A stretch of 64,000 nucleotides of DNA from Empedobacter brevis NBRC 14943 = ATCC 43319. GTDB taxonomy: Bacteria; Bacteroidota; Bacteroidia; Flavobacteriales; Weeksellaceae. Both the position numbers and the translations under genes were made by a program. Positions within the stretch are counted from its first letter, which is position 1, and each line of letters starts with the position of its first letter. Below the pieces are notes generated by a model that saw nothing but the letters and a program-made list of their open reading frames with translations, did not search any database and was not told the origin of the DNA. Shown here one piece after another: positions 7,301 to 16,916 of this stretch. Location: the NCBI RefSeq assembly GCF_000382425.1, contig NZ_KB908291.1, forward strand, positions 1-64,000, written 5' to 3'.

Positions 7301-10072
7301 TTAAAATTTAATATTAAGTTCCATTCCGAAGTAAGGAGAAGTAAGTCCGGCTCTTCCAATTATTTTTCCATCTACTTCATATTGTTTATAATAATTTAGA
7401 AGTCGATTGACAAACATTGATACGCGGAAATTTTCGTAAAAAACTTTTGAGACTTTAAAGTTGACATTCATTTCAAAAGGGGTTGTCATTTTTCGAAACG
7501 CATTGTCATTGTATGACAAGTTCAACCATTTTAGATTCGGATCACTTTTATCTGCTTCTTCGTACGAATGCCGAGTGCCACTTTGATCAATGTATGCGAT
7601 AGGAGTTCCATTTTTAGGCAATGCTTTGGAAGAAGAAAACCACATCACTTGTACAGAAGTAGAAAATTCTAATTTAAGAACAGGAATATAAGTATCTGCC
7701 ATTAAATTTGTTGTTAGTCTTTCTCCCTGATAACCATCATCATTCAGGTAAACTCCCAGATAAGGTGTCGGTTTTCCATTGATCGTGATTTTATCATTTC
7801 TCATGTAAACGGGCAGACTATTTTTATACTGCGTTTTAAACCATGCACCATTCATGGTAATTCTGGTATTGATCATGGAAAATCGTTTTGTACTGAGTTG
7901 AAATTCTATTCCTTTTTTATTGAATGAACTTCCATTGGCTTGTTTCGAATATGTTCCCAATTGAGATTCTATTGTAAAAGGTAAATTTTCTACATCAGGA
8001 GCTTGATTAATTGTGTTATGATTAATTGCTTCTGTTGAGAATTTTCTGTAAGAAAATAATTTATAATCGCTCATGTTTCTAAAACCTGAACTCATTTGTT
8101 CTTCAAAATAGGTAAAGGAAAAATTGATGTTTTTGTATTCTAAATCGGTTCTTATTTCCCATTTCTTATTAACCGCTGCAGCCAGCTCATAATTTGTATT
8201 GTCAATGACATATGTTTTCAAATGAATTCTTCTGTAAGCCGGGTTCTCATGGAAATAATTGAGTTGTACAAAATCAACATACTTATTTTCCGGATACAGC
8301 ATATTTAATGTTGGTAATTTTGTATGTACTCCATATCCTGTGGTTATTTCCAATTTCAATAAATTATTGTTAATATAGAAATGAGGTAATTTCCATTGCA
8401 AATTAATACGCGGATCAACATAATATTTACCATGTAAACGATACTTCTTGTCAATCCCGGGAGAAGTGATATTCCTTAATCCTGCTAGAATCTCAACTTG
8501 ATGTTTTTGAATCTTAAACTTCTTGTTCGTCTCTAAAAAGAAAGAAAGGTCCTGTATTGCAGGAATAGATTTATATGAACGATTTCGGGAAGTCATATTT
8601 TCTGACGGAGGACGTAAAGGATCATATACTTGTCCTTCTCCATTATTTTTAGCATATTTCCATTCCACACCGGCTCTTAAATTACTCCATCCCCAATCAA
8701 ATTTTCCGATTAACTTTAAATAAAGGTCAATTGGTTTACCATCTACTTTAAGATGAGAGATGTACTTAGGTTCCAAAAAAACACCATAAGATTCTCCTTC
8801 TGAAGTAGAATTAGGAACAGCTCCTGCAGAGCTCAATTGGACAAGTCTGGTTTGGTTTATTTGATCGAATTGTTGGGCTATAGAGGAATAAAAATTTAAT
8901 CCTTTTATGAAACTGTTTTGTTTAAATTTCCAGTCGAATACACTTGAAATACTGATGTCATTATATGTCGATTTATAACGATCTATAAGTCCATAAGAAT
9001 TATCCGGATCTGTTTTCTCATTGTCAATAGAACCTGTATAATCAAGGTTCAGATTCCAATCAATTTCTGATTCTTTCCTCATCCACTTTTTGTATGCGCG
9101 AAAAGAGGCTGTAATCCGTTTATAATTTTCGAAATCATTTACAGGATCAGGTTTTGCGTCCAAGAAATCTACTCCGAAATTAAAGTTCAGCTTATTCTTT
9201 AATTCAATTCCTTTTCCTACATAAAACATTTTGCTGTAGGCATCTGCTTTGAATCGTCCTTCTAAATTAGACTGCCCTCTTTTTCGAATAATTTTGACCA
9301 ATCCACTTGTCAAATCTCCATATTCTACAGATGGAATACCTCTTACAATTTCTACACGTTCTATTTGGTCGGTTGATATGGCACGCATGTCTACACCTTT
9401 TGCGCTACTATTTCTTTTCTCGTCTGCATATCCCGTACTGTTACCGGAATTAATGACTAAAGATTGTCCTTCTGTGTATTGTAAATTTGCATTTGTATTT
9501 TTAGGAATGTTATCAATAATAAAACTAGTTCCCAAAGAAGAAGTAGCATAATTATTTTGAGAATCTGCAATTCCTGTTTCCCGTAATTTTATACTATTTG
9601 CTCTATTAAAAACAGGGTCAGCAGAGCGTCTTCCCGGTAATAATTCTAACAAATCTGTAAAACTGGAAGGTTGCAAATGCTGCATGGCTTTTTGATCAAT
9701 GATAGAAACGCTGGTCAACCCTTTCGACTCTTTTGCTGTTACGACAAGCTCTTCTAATTCGGTTATCTTCGGTGTTATTTGGTATACTTTTTTTGTTGAA
9801 GACGATACCGTTAATGATTCGTTGATTGATGAAATTTTTATCGATTCAATGGTAAGTAAATATTTACCTTTTTTCAATTTATTTATTTTGAAAACGCCGT
9901 GCTCATCCGAATATCCTGTTATTTTTCCATTTTCTGATGATGCAACAGTAACCTGAATGTTCGAAACTAAAGAGCGATTTTCATTTTCTAATTTAATTTC
10001 CAAAGAGTAATCTTGAGCATTGACAGAGATTGTTAAAAATGTCATTAGAAAAGTGTAAAAACAAAATTTCAT
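7301..10072 (-). CDS. TonB-dependent outer-membrane receptor
   Basis: 923 residues. Signal peptide (ends VNAQ, residue 20), then a carboxypeptidase-regulatory-like beta-sandwich (about 22-100), a plug (about 115-265) with the canonical IERVEIVRGIPSVEYGDLTS, and a 22-stranded barrel ending ELNIKF. Shorter than SusC proteins and without the SusC signature, so closer to siderophore or heme receptors. First gene of the operon with DUF4876 and DUF6850 proteins. A 19-bp palindrome directly upstream of its promoter box suggests control by a dimeric repressor such as Fur. The substrate cannot be told from sequence. Confidence 0.9.
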   Translation of the reverse strand: MKFCFYTFLMTFLTISVNAQDYSLEIKLENENRSLVSNIQVTVASSENGKITGYSDEHGVFKINKLKKGKYLLTIESIKISSINESLTVSSSTKKVYQITPKITELEELVVTAKESKGLTSVSIIDQKAMQHLQPSSFTDLLELLPGRRSADPVFNRANSIKLRETGIADSQNNYATSSLGTSFIIDNIPKNTNANLQYTEGQSLVINSGNSTGYADEKRNSSAKGVDMRAISTDQIERVEIVRGIPSVEYGDLTSGLVKIIRKRGQSNLEGRFKADAYSKMFYVGKGIELKNKLNFNFGVDFLDAKPDPVNDFENYKRITASFRAYKKWMRKESEIDWNLNLDYTGSIDNEKTDPDNSYGLIDRYKSTYNDISISSVFDWKFKQNSFIKGLNFYSSIAQQFDQINQTRLVQLSSAGAVPNSTSEGESYGVFLEPKYISHLKVDGKPIDLYLKLIGKFDWGWSNLRAGVEWKYAKNNGEGQVYDPLRPPSENMTSRNRSYKSIPAIQDLSFFLETNKKFKIQKHQVEILAGLRNITSPGIDKKYRLHGKYYVDPRINLQWKLPHFYINNNLLKLEITTGYGVHTKLPTLNMLYPENKYVDFVQLNYFHENPAYRRIHLKTYVIDNTNYELAAAVNKKWEIRTDLEYKNINFSFTYFEEQMSSGFRNMSDYKLFSYRKFSTEAINHNTINQAPDVENLPFTIESQLGTYSKQANGSSFNKKGIEFQLSTKRFSMINTRITMNGAWFKTQYKNSLPVYMRNDKITINGKPTPYLGVYLNDDGYQGERLTTNLMADTYIPVLKLEFSTSVQVMWFSSSKALPKNGTPIAYIDQSGTRHSYEEADKSDPNLKWLNLSYNDNAFRKMTTPFEMNVNFKVSKVFYENFRVSMFVNRLLNYYKQYEVDGKIIGRAGLTSPYFGMELNIKF

Positions 10073-10092
10073 TTAGATTTTATTAATTTGTG

Positions 10093-10100
10093 CAAAAGTA
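10093..10100 (-). promoter_or_regulatory. -7 box (TACTTTTG) of TonB receptor operon
   Basis: Read on the minus strand this is TACTTTTG, matching the Bacteroidota TAnnTTTG box, 20 bases before the receptor start codon. Confidence 0.6.
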
Positions 10101-10109
10101 TATATTATT

Positions 10110-10128
10110 TTTATTTAATCTAAATAAA
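10110..10128. promoter_or_regulatory. 19-bp palindromic operator upstream of TonB receptor
   Basis: TTTATTTA-ATC-TAAATAAA is a perfect 8-3-8 palindrome 9 bases upstream of the -7 box, so a bound protein would block RNA polymerase. Length and A/T content fit a Fur-type box, but that is inference. Confidence 0.5.
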
Positions 10129-10358
10129 TGTAATTTTTATTTTTGTTTTACTTTAATAAGAAATGAATTCGTCGTTTTTGTTCATCTTAACGTTTAAGAA
10201 TGGCCGGCAGATTTCCACTTGAAATAGCTCTATTGGACTAAATGTTGTTGTTTTTGATTCTTACAATATAAGTATTCCCAAAAATATGGCATCGTGTAAT
10301 CATATATAAAAAATGAAGAGGATAGGAGTAGTGGTTAGGTTTAGATATTAGATAAAAA

Positions 10359-10390
10359 AAATCAGATTAAAGAAACCTTTAATCTGATTT
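10359..10390 (-). terminator. Terminator of the metallophosphoesterase gene
   Basis: AAATCAGATTAAAG and CTTTAATCTGATTT pair perfectly over 14 bp with a 4-base loop; on the minus strand a run of T follows. The rest of the 10129-10358 interval shows nothing I can name. Confidence 0.8.
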
Positions 10391-10434
10391 GTATGTTAAA
10401 TATAAAATAAAGAATCTTTTAAGACGCTGTAATT

Positions 10435-13400
10435 TTAAAATCCAAAGTTTAACCCAAAAACAATTCGGCCTGGATCTTCTCCTTTAAAGTATGAAACTGT
10501 AGCTGTAACAGATTGAGCTCCGTTTATCCAAAGCCCACCACCCATAGATGAGTGCCATTTGTCTGAATCTTCTCCGCTCAACCAAACTCGTCCATAATCG
10601 GCTCCAATAAAAAGCCCCAAGCGTAGTGGTACTACAGCTTTGAATCTTAATGCATCAAATCGTAAATCAGATGTTTGAAGGAAAACTTTATCTCCAGAAA
10701 AACGCCCTAAACGGTAACCGCGTAAATCCTGATCTCCACCTAAATTTGCCATTTGGTAAAATTCCATAAAATTGCCCCAAACTGCTTTTCCCTTTAACAT
10801 TGACGCTACTGTTAAACGTCCATTTGCAGAAATTTTATGTGTAAAACCTAAGTTAATTTCTGTGTAAAAATGATTACGTTCGAAATCAGTTAAATTGGAA
10901 ATCCATTTTGCATTTGCTAAAAATGACATGCCTAATTTGGGCAAAGATTCGTTGTCATAATTTTTGAATAAGTATTTTGCACCAACTTCACCAAAGTGCT
11001 GCCCTTTAAAAACATCTCGGTTAATGAGTGGGAAATCAGCAACAATACGGTCTTGGTTTTCTTCAATTTTTTTATAGCTATAGATCGCAGAAAAATCCAA
11101 ACGTCCATTGTTGTTCATAATTTTGAATATCGAGGGTCCAATGCTATAACTTTCAAGTCTCACACGGTTATAATCCATTCCAATTTGGGCTTGGTTATTT
11201 TCTGTTTCGTTTCCTAATCCAAAGAAGTTTGTACTATAGGTTGGACTCGTATAGGCTGCATTTAAATCTAAATTCCACTTTCCTAAAGCTTTCGTAAATG
11301 TTCCTTTGTATTTTGCATCCCAGCCATTTGTTGCAAAATAATAACTCAGTTGTAAATTATGACGTTGGGAATAAGGTTTGCGATCAAAACCATTTACAGT
11401 ATAGGTTGGAGATAACCCAATTTTAACTCCATCATCCGGGTTGTAACCGATATTAGGCAACATGGTAAAGAAGTTATACATCGGTTGTTTGTAATCGTAT
11501 GTATTCACTTCATAATCGTTGACAAAATTTTTGGAAGTTAAGAAGGTTGATTCTGAAGCATCACTACCGTTTGCATAATCATAAACTTTTACTCTTGCAG
11601 AACGTTTCACTTCGTAATAATCATCATCAATTCCACCAATAATACGAACAAGGATGGCATTACTTGGCTTTCCTTCAACTGTAAATTTATCTTTTCCGTT
11701 TAAACCATACAAACGGATTTCTTTTGTTTCTTTTTTATCAAAATCCTGATCTAAAATCAAGGTATGATCTTTTCCTGAATAGATTTTGATGTTTGTTTTA
11801 CCTTTTGGGAGACGTGTTACAACAAATTCATCGTTTTCATTTGTTCCTTTTAAGATAATTAATTTACGAAGTACTTTATCATATTCTTCAGCAAACTTTT
11901 CTAGTTTCGCTTTTCGTGAAATGATATTTTTAATGACTTCATCATCGTAATCTTGTTTGGTTTCGGCCGGAATCAATTCGAATGATTGTCTTATATAGTC
12001 ATCACTCAAGTTGTCTTGTATATATTGTGCTTCTTTTTTCCATTGTTCAAGATCAGATGATTCTAAAATAGCTAAATCCAGAGGATAAGGTTCACGGTTG
12101 AACCATTTTACATTCTTGATATCATCTTTATAATCCTGCATATGTCGCAAAGGAGGAATTCTCATAATCAGACTGAAGAAAAGTCCATCGTATCGAGGAA
12201 ATGCCTGATCCCTGTCGCGAGGAATAGGTCTGTATACTGTTTTGGTTTCTTCTTTATAAACTCCCCAGCGCCATTGATCTGAATGTCTGTCCCAATCTCC
12301 AACCAACATATCAAAAAGTCGGGCACGAATATAGGCTTGCTTATCTACACCAACATCTTTATTTTTATGAATTGCTGCTAGCATGTCTTCTGTGCTTACA
12401 ATATCACTTGGCTTTCCAAAAAGACCATCTTGGTATCCGGACATTGGACGCTCTTCAATCATATAGAGTTCATCTCCAAAATTTTCATTGTATTCTTTCA
12501 ATGCTTCTTGCTTCGGAACGTAATACAAATTCGGAGTAGCATGCATAATACCAATTGGTTTCATCAGATTCGCTACCGCTAAAGGATAATAAGGATGATT
12601 TGTGGTATAAAAATCCATCAAAAATTTTTCTGTAAAAGAATCTTCAAATTCATCTGCTACATATTTATTTTTGAATGCCACTTGCTGGATGAATTGGGTT
12701 GCACTTTTCTTCACAGAACGCATATTGTATTCTTCCCCTTTACTATTCACTAAACGCAAACTTTGCGTTTGATGTCCTCCACCCATTCTGACAGGAGTTA
12801 GTCCGCCATTCAATTGACTTAAATTAACGGTATTTGCAGAAATGGTCTGTCCATAAGTTCTGCGATAATGACGACCAAAAAAGAATTTGTATGGGTCAGA
12901 TTTTCGAGTCTCTTCTAGCGGATAAACACTCGTCTCCATTATTTTGGGCATTTTTTTGTCATCATAAACTTGGGCCAAATACTGCTTTTTCTTTTCTGTA
13001 ACCTGTTTTGATAATAATAATTCTGCCTGACTGTCTTTGAAACCATAAAAATTGGCTTTAGAAGCTCCATTGTCATATAAATCTAAAATAACAAATCCGT
13101 TGTCTCCGTAAGAGAAATCATTTTTTCCAACAGCTTTGGCAGATTCCTTTTTAGATCCTGAACCGCTAATAATTTGTTTTACATTATTTTGTTGAATGTA
13201 TTGCAAATTATGATCATGCCCCGAAACAACAATTACATTATCTCTGTTCTCAATAAGTGTGGCAATTCGAGAGGCCATTTCTCTGTATTTGAAGTTGTTG
13301 ACGTCTTGAGGGCTTAATCCTGTTGTACTTCGTAACAGGTTGATAAAAGAACCAATTACAGGTAAAGGAACCTTGAAATCTTCTCCAAAGGGGTAAAGTT

Positions 13401-14157
13401 GTTTTTTTAAATCAAACTGGCCTCCATGTGTTCCATTCGAATACAACGGATGGTGCATGGTAAGAACTGTTGTCCTGTTTTGATATTTATTCAATTGCGA
13501 TTCTAATTCCTCAAAAAAAGCTTCGCGCGATTTGATATCACATTTTTCATTTAGCCCGGGATGTTTATCCCAATCCTGTAAATACCATTCAGAATCTATC
13601 GCAATAATTCCAATACTGTCATTTACATTAATTTTATCGATAGGACAGGCATCTTTTGGCAAGAATGCTTTTTTATTACCTAATTGTTTTTTGACTAATT
13701 TTTCTTGTTCTTTCAACCCTTTTACACCGTTTCGCCAATCATGATTTCCTGGAATAAAAAGAGTTTTACCTTTAAATTGCTTGGCTAGATCGAGTTGAAA
13801 TTGAAGTTTATTGCGGCTGGTATTATAGGCTGCTTTTGTTGAATCGGTTACGATCCCATTTTCATAAACATTATCACCTAAAAAGAAAAGATAGGAAGAA
13901 GAGTCTGCCTTTGCCAATTCATTTTTAAGAATCTCTAAATTCTGTTTATTTTTTGGTTGGTCTAAATCTCCGGCATCACCAATTAAATAAATCGATTGAA
14001 TTTTATTGCCTTCAACTTTCTGTGTTTTTTCTGTCTTGATATTTTTTCCATATTGTGGATGTTGCGTCGCACAAGAGGTCATATAGAGACACGAACCTAC
14101 TAAAGCTAAAAAAGGATAATTCAATTTTTTGTTTTTCAGTGTTGGTAATAATTTCAT
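10435..14157 (-). CDS. Metallophosphoesterase lipoprotein fused to Omp85-like surface-antigen barrel
   Basis: About 1240 residues. I chose the Met codon at 14157 (MKLLPTLKNKK) over the one 33 bases upstream because it gives a normal lipoprotein signal ending in TSC. The first 330 residues are a calcineurin-like phosphoesterase with all metal motifs: GDAGD, GDNVYENG, GNHDW, HHPLYSNGTHGG and SGHDHNLQY. A long middle domain follows, with GDWDRHSDQWRWG near residue 610. The C-terminal 400 residues are a surface-antigen-type 16-strand barrel with the late motif RGYRLGRFSGD and ending FGLNFGF. Anchored in the outer membrane; substrate unknown. Confidence 0.85.
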   Translation of the reverse strand: MKLLPTLKNKKLNYPFLALVGSCLYMTSCATQHPQYGKNIKTEKTQKVEGNKIQSIYLIGDAGDLDQPKNKQNLEILKNELAKADSSSYLFFLGDNVYENGIVTDSTKAAYNTSRNKLQFQLDLAKQFKGKTLFIPGNHDWRNGVKGLKEQEKLVKKQLGNKKAFLPKDACPIDKINVNDSIGIIAIDSEWYLQDWDKHPGLNEKCDIKSREAFFEELESQLNKYQNRTTVLTMHHPLYSNGTHGGQFDLKKQLYPFGEDFKVPLPVIGSFINLLRSTTGLSPQDVNNFKYREMASRIATLIENRDNVIVVSGHDHNLQYIQQNNVKQIISGSGSKKESAKAVGKNDFSYGDNGFVILDLYDNGASKANFYGFKDSQAELLLSKQVTEKKKQYLAQVYDDKKMPKIMETSVYPLEETRKSDPYKFFFGRHYRRTYGQTISANTVNLSQLNGGLTPVRMGGGHQTQSLRLVNSKGEEYNMRSVKKSATQFIQQVAFKNKYVADEFEDSFTEKFLMDFYTTNHPYYPLAVANLMKPIGIMHATPNLYYVPKQEALKEYNENFGDELYMIEERPMSGYQDGLFGKPSDIVSTEDMLAAIHKNKDVGVDKQAYIRARLFDMLVGDWDRHSDQWRWGVYKEETKTVYRPIPRDRDQAFPRYDGLFFSLIMRIPPLRHMQDYKDDIKNVKWFNREPYPLDLAILESSDLEQWKKEAQYIQDNLSDDYIRQSFELIPAETKQDYDDEVIKNIISRKAKLEKFAEEYDKVLRKLIILKGTNENDEFVVTRLPKGKTNIKIYSGKDHTLILDQDFDKKETKEIRLYGLNGKDKFTVEGKPSNAILVRIIGGIDDDYYEVKRSARVKVYDYANGSDASESTFLTSKNFVNDYEVNTYDYKQPMYNFFTMLPNIGYNPDDGVKIGLSPTYTVNGFDRKPYSQRHNLQLSYYFATNGWDAKYKGTFTKALGKWNLDLNAAYTSPTYSTNFFGLGNETENNQAQIGMDYNRVRLESYSIGPSIFKIMNNNGRLDFSAIYSYKKIEENQDRIVADFPLINRDVFKGQHFGEVGAKYLFKNYDNESLPKLGMSFLANAKWISNLTDFERNHFYTEINLGFTHKISANGRLTVASMLKGKAVWGNFMEFYQMANLGGDQDLRGYRLGRFSGDKVFLQTSDLRFDALRFKAVVPLRLGLFIGADYGRVWLSGEDSDKWHSSMGGGLWINGAQSVTATVSYFKGEDPGRIVFGLNFGF

Positions 14158-14181
14158 ACATTTAAGCGTTAAAAACTTGTG

Positions 14182-15378
14182 ATGAACCAATTGTTATTAA
14201 ATATAGAAAACTATGTTTTCAATCTGTTCAAAGATAATCTTTCTTTAGATTTTACGTATCATAATTTTATGCACACTGTAAAAGTTGTTGAAGCCATAAA
14301 AATGTTGTGTATTGAAGAAGAAGTTTCTGCAGATTTAAAAGAAAAATTATTAATTGCAGGATGGTTTCATGATACAGGTTATACAAAAATGGTGCAAGGC
14401 CATGAAAATGAGAGCGCAAATATTGCAAAAGATTATTTGACTGAACTTCTGTATGATGAGGAATACATCAAAGAAGTGGAAGATTATATTCGAATAACAA
14501 TTATAGGGCGTGTTCCGAAAAATATCGGAGAAGCAATTATAAAAGATGCTGATAATTACCATTTGGGGCAAGCCGAGTATCCTAAAATAGCTGAATTATT
14601 ACGAGATGAAATTTCGAAAATCTGCCACAAAGAATTCTCGGATTATGAATGGCATATCGAAAACAGGAACTTCTTTTTGAATGTTCATCATTTTTATACA
14701 GATGCTGCAAAAAGGCTTTGGCAAAAAGGAAAAGAAGAAAATTTAATTTTTACGCTGAATAAAATCAAAGAGATTGAGTTGATTGGTGATATCCCAAATA
14801 AGTATGAGTTAAAGAAAAAGAAAAATGATAAAATTCAACAACCCGAACGTGGAGTAGATACACTTTTTCGTGTGACATTGAATAATCATACTCGTTTGAG
14901 TGATATTGCAGATAGCAAAGCAAATATCCTTTTATCTGTTAATGCGATTGTCATTTCTATTGCATTGTCAACATTGGTTCCAAAATTGGGCAGTCCTAAA
15001 AATGAGTATTTACTTTTGCCTTCAATCGTGATGCTGTTATCGAGTGTCGTTTCGATCGTATTTGCGATTTTGGCGACAAAACCAAATGTAACGTACGAAA
15101 GTTTTAATGACGAAGATGTAAAAAATAAAAAAGTGAATTTGCTTTTCTTTGGAAATTTTTACCAGATGTCACTTGATGCTTACGAAGAAGCAATGCAGGA
15201 ATTGATGAAAGACCGCGATTATTTGTATAATTCGATGACCAGAGATTTGTATTATTTAGGAAAAGTTTTGGAAAGAAAATATCGTTTGTTGAGCATTACA
15301 TATACAATCTTTATGATTGGAACAATATTGTCTGTTTTAATGTTTGCGTATGCGACTTTAACAAATGTTTCGCAGTAA
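14182..15378 (+). CDS. HD-domain protein with C-terminal Pycsar-effector-like (DUF5706) membrane module
   Basis: About 398 residues; the ATG at 14182 is preferred to the GTG at 14179. Residues 20-190 are an HD phosphohydrolase, with YHNFMHT, GWFHDTGY and a later DADNYHLG supplying metal ligands. After a Lys-rich linker, residues 230-398 hold VDTLFRVTLNNHTRLSDIADSKAN, two hydrophobic helices, a cytoplasmic segment and a third helix. This matches the membrane module of Pycsar effectors, which open the membrane on binding cCMP or cUMP. Its start lies about 24 bases from that of the divergent metallophosphoesterase. No pyrimidine cyclase is near, so it may serve a housekeeping signal or an unlinked cyclase. 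Confidence 0.75.
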   Translation: MNQLLLNIENYVFNLFKDNLSLDFTYHNFMHTVKVVEAIKMLCIEEEVSADLKEKLLIAGWFHDTGYTKMVQGHENESANIAKDYLTELLYDEEYIKEVEDYIRITIIGRVPKNIGEAIIKDADNYHLGQAEYPKIAELLRDEISKICHKEFSDYEWHIENRNFFLNVHHFYTDAAKRLWQKGKEENLIFTLNKIKEIELIGDIPNKYELKKKKNDKIQQPERGVDTLFRVTLNNHTRLSDIADSKANILLSVNAIVISIALSTLVPKLGSPKNEYLLLPSIVMLLSSVVSIVFAILATKPNVTYESFNDEDVKNKKVNLLFFGNFYQMSLDAYEEAMQELMKDRDYLYNSMTRDLYYLGKVLERKYRLLSITYTIFMIGTILSVLMFAYATLTNVSQ

Positions 15379-15381
15379 ACA

Positions 15382-15849
15382 CTATTTTTTCAATTTCTCA
15401 AAATCAAATAAAATTTTATTTGAATCATCGTTACTGATTTCTGCCTTTAATTGATTTCCCTCTTTAAAATACGTTATAATTTTGGGAAAGTCATTTTCTT
15501 TATTTTCTAATGTAAAAGAGTTTTTTTCGAAATGTATCAATTCGAAATCGGTTGTTTGATTTTCTTTTTTGTTCATTTTTACTTTCAAAAACCATTTGCC
15601 ATTGGTTTTTGTCAAAGTCGTATGTTCTTGCCAGATGGTATCATTATCCTTGATTGTAAATCCGCAACCTAAAAATGTATTTTGATCCAATTTTTTCCAG
15701 TATTCGTAAGTGCTTCGATCTACTTTTTCGTTTGTTCGGATCCATTTTCCAATCAAAAAATTAAAATCAGGCGTATTTATCGAAGCCGTATTCGTTGTGC
15801 AAGCACTTATTAAAAAGGAAAAGAGAATTAAGAGAGAAATTTGTTTCAT
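15382..15849 (-). CDS. Small lipoprotein, DUF6265-like
   Basis: 155 residues from the ATG at 15849 (a TTG six bases upstream is less likely). Lipoprotein signal ends ISAC. The body starts FNFLIGKWIRTNEK, has a GCGF turn and many Trp/Phe strands, and looks like a small lipocalin-type barrel as in DUF6265. Converges with the HD-domain gene with only 3 bases between stops. No catalytic residues seen. Function unknown. Confidence 0.65.
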   Translation of the reverse strand: MKQISLLILFSFLISACTTNTASINTPDFNFLIGKWIRTNEKVDRSTYEYWKKLDQNTFLGCGFTIKDNDTIWQEHTTLTKTNGKWFLKVKMNKKENQTTDFELIHFEKNSFTLENKENDFPKIITYFKEGNQLKAEISNDDSNKILFDFEKLKK

Positions 15850-15890
15850 CGTCAAGGGATTTTAATAATTTAGTTGAAAGATCAGGCTTT

Positions 15891-16268
15891 TTATTGTGCA
15901 TTTGGGTCAGCTTCAAAAATACCAAAAACATTGTTGTCTGTATCCAAAAAATAACCTTGCCAGGACATTCCGAGAATAGCAAATTTTGGCATGGCAACCA
16001 CTCCACCATTTTTTGTTATTTTGCTTGCGGTTTTGTCAAAGTTTTCCACCTGCATGGTGCATGTAAAAGCATTTGTACCACAATTGAGAGGGGGTGTGTC
16101 AGCTGGACGTTTAAACATTCCACCTTCCATTCCAGAAGCATTGATGCGGTAATATTCAATTGGTAAACCTTCTTGTCTTATAAAACTCCATCCAAAAACA
16201 TTGCTGTAAAAATCAATGCATTTTTGGATATCATTTGCTTGAATTTCAAAATAAACGATACGATTCAT
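15891..16268 (-). CDS. VOC-family (glyoxalase/bleomycin-resistance fold) protein
   Basis: 125 residues with the VOC pattern: YFEIQANDIQKCIDFYSNVFGW at the start, a second half-site CTMQVENFDKTASKI, GGVVAMPKFAILGMSWQGYFLDTDNNVFGIFE at the end. Small dimeric cytoplasmic enzyme or binding protein. The substrate of this subgroup is generally not known. It stands 41 bases upstream of the small lipoprotein gene on the same strand and could be co-transcribed. Confidence 0.8.
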   Translation of the reverse strand: MNRIVYFEIQANDIQKCIDFYSNVFGWSFIRQEGLPIEYYRINASGMEGGMFKRPADTPPLNCGTNAFTCTMQVENFDKTASKITKNGGVVAMPKFAILGMSWQGYFLDTDNNVFGIFEADPNAQ

Positions 16269-16395
16269 CTGTGGTTTGTTTTTAAATTATACGATTTAAA
16301 TTTAGTGTAAAATTTGTTTTATGCTTCATTATTCAACTAATTTTTGAAAAGAAATCTTTTGAGAATGATTATTTTTATGCTTTAAAACAAACAAA

Positions 16396-16812
16396 ATGAA
16401 AATTGAATTAAATAGAGTAAATCAAGCTTCGCATTATGAAGCTATTGCGCCAAGTTCTTCCGTGAAAGTAAATATAGATGGGCCAGAATCGATAGGAGGA
16501 GAGGGAAAAGGTGTTCGTCCAATGGAATTGGTATTAATCGCTTTGGGAAGCTGTAGTGTTTTTGATTTAGGAGAAATTTTGAAGAAACAACGTCAAGAAA
16601 TTGAGGATATAAAAGTGGAAGTAGAAGGACAGCGTCGTGATGAAATTCCGAATATTTTCACGAATATTCACATTAAATTTTACTTAAAAGGAACTATTGA
16701 TCTTGATAAAGCAAATAAGGCTGCAGAATTAGCCGTTAAAAAATACTGTAGCGTACATGATATGCTTGCCAATGGCGGAATAGAAATAACATACGAAATA
16801 AATGTCAATTAA
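16396..16812 (+). CDS. OsmC-family peroxiredoxin-like protein
   Basis: 138 residues. GEGKGVRPMELVLIALGSCSVFDL carries the first redox Cys, and KKYCSVHDML near residue 116 carries the second; this Cys pair reduces organic hydroperoxides in OsmC/Ohr proteins. Full length. Divergent from the VOC gene with about 130 bases between. A strong terminator follows. Confidence 0.85.
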   Translation: MKIELNRVNQASHYEAIAPSSSVKVNIDGPESIGGEGKGVRPMELVLIALGSCSVFDLGEILKKQRQEIEDIKVEVEGQRRDEIPNIFTNIHIKFYLKGTIDLDKANKAAELAVKKYCSVHDMLANGGIEITYEINVN

Positions 16813-16827
16813 GTATCTGTGATGATT

Positions 16828-16869
16828 CCAACAAAAAAACCGGGCTTTTAAGCCCGGTTTTTTTGTTGG
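16828..16869. terminator. Rho-independent terminator after OsmC gene
   Basis: CCGGGCTT-TTA-AGCCCGG core extended by A and T runs that themselves pair, then TTTTTTT. The long symmetric stem can act in both directions. Confidence 0.9.
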
Positions 16870-16916
16870 AATAAACGTTAAAAAATTAACATTATGATAA
16901 TGTGTTTCTAAATTTT

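Noticed and set aside
14182..15378. A complete Pycsar defence system
   Set aside because: No cyclase or other defence gene is adjacent; only the effector-like module is seen.
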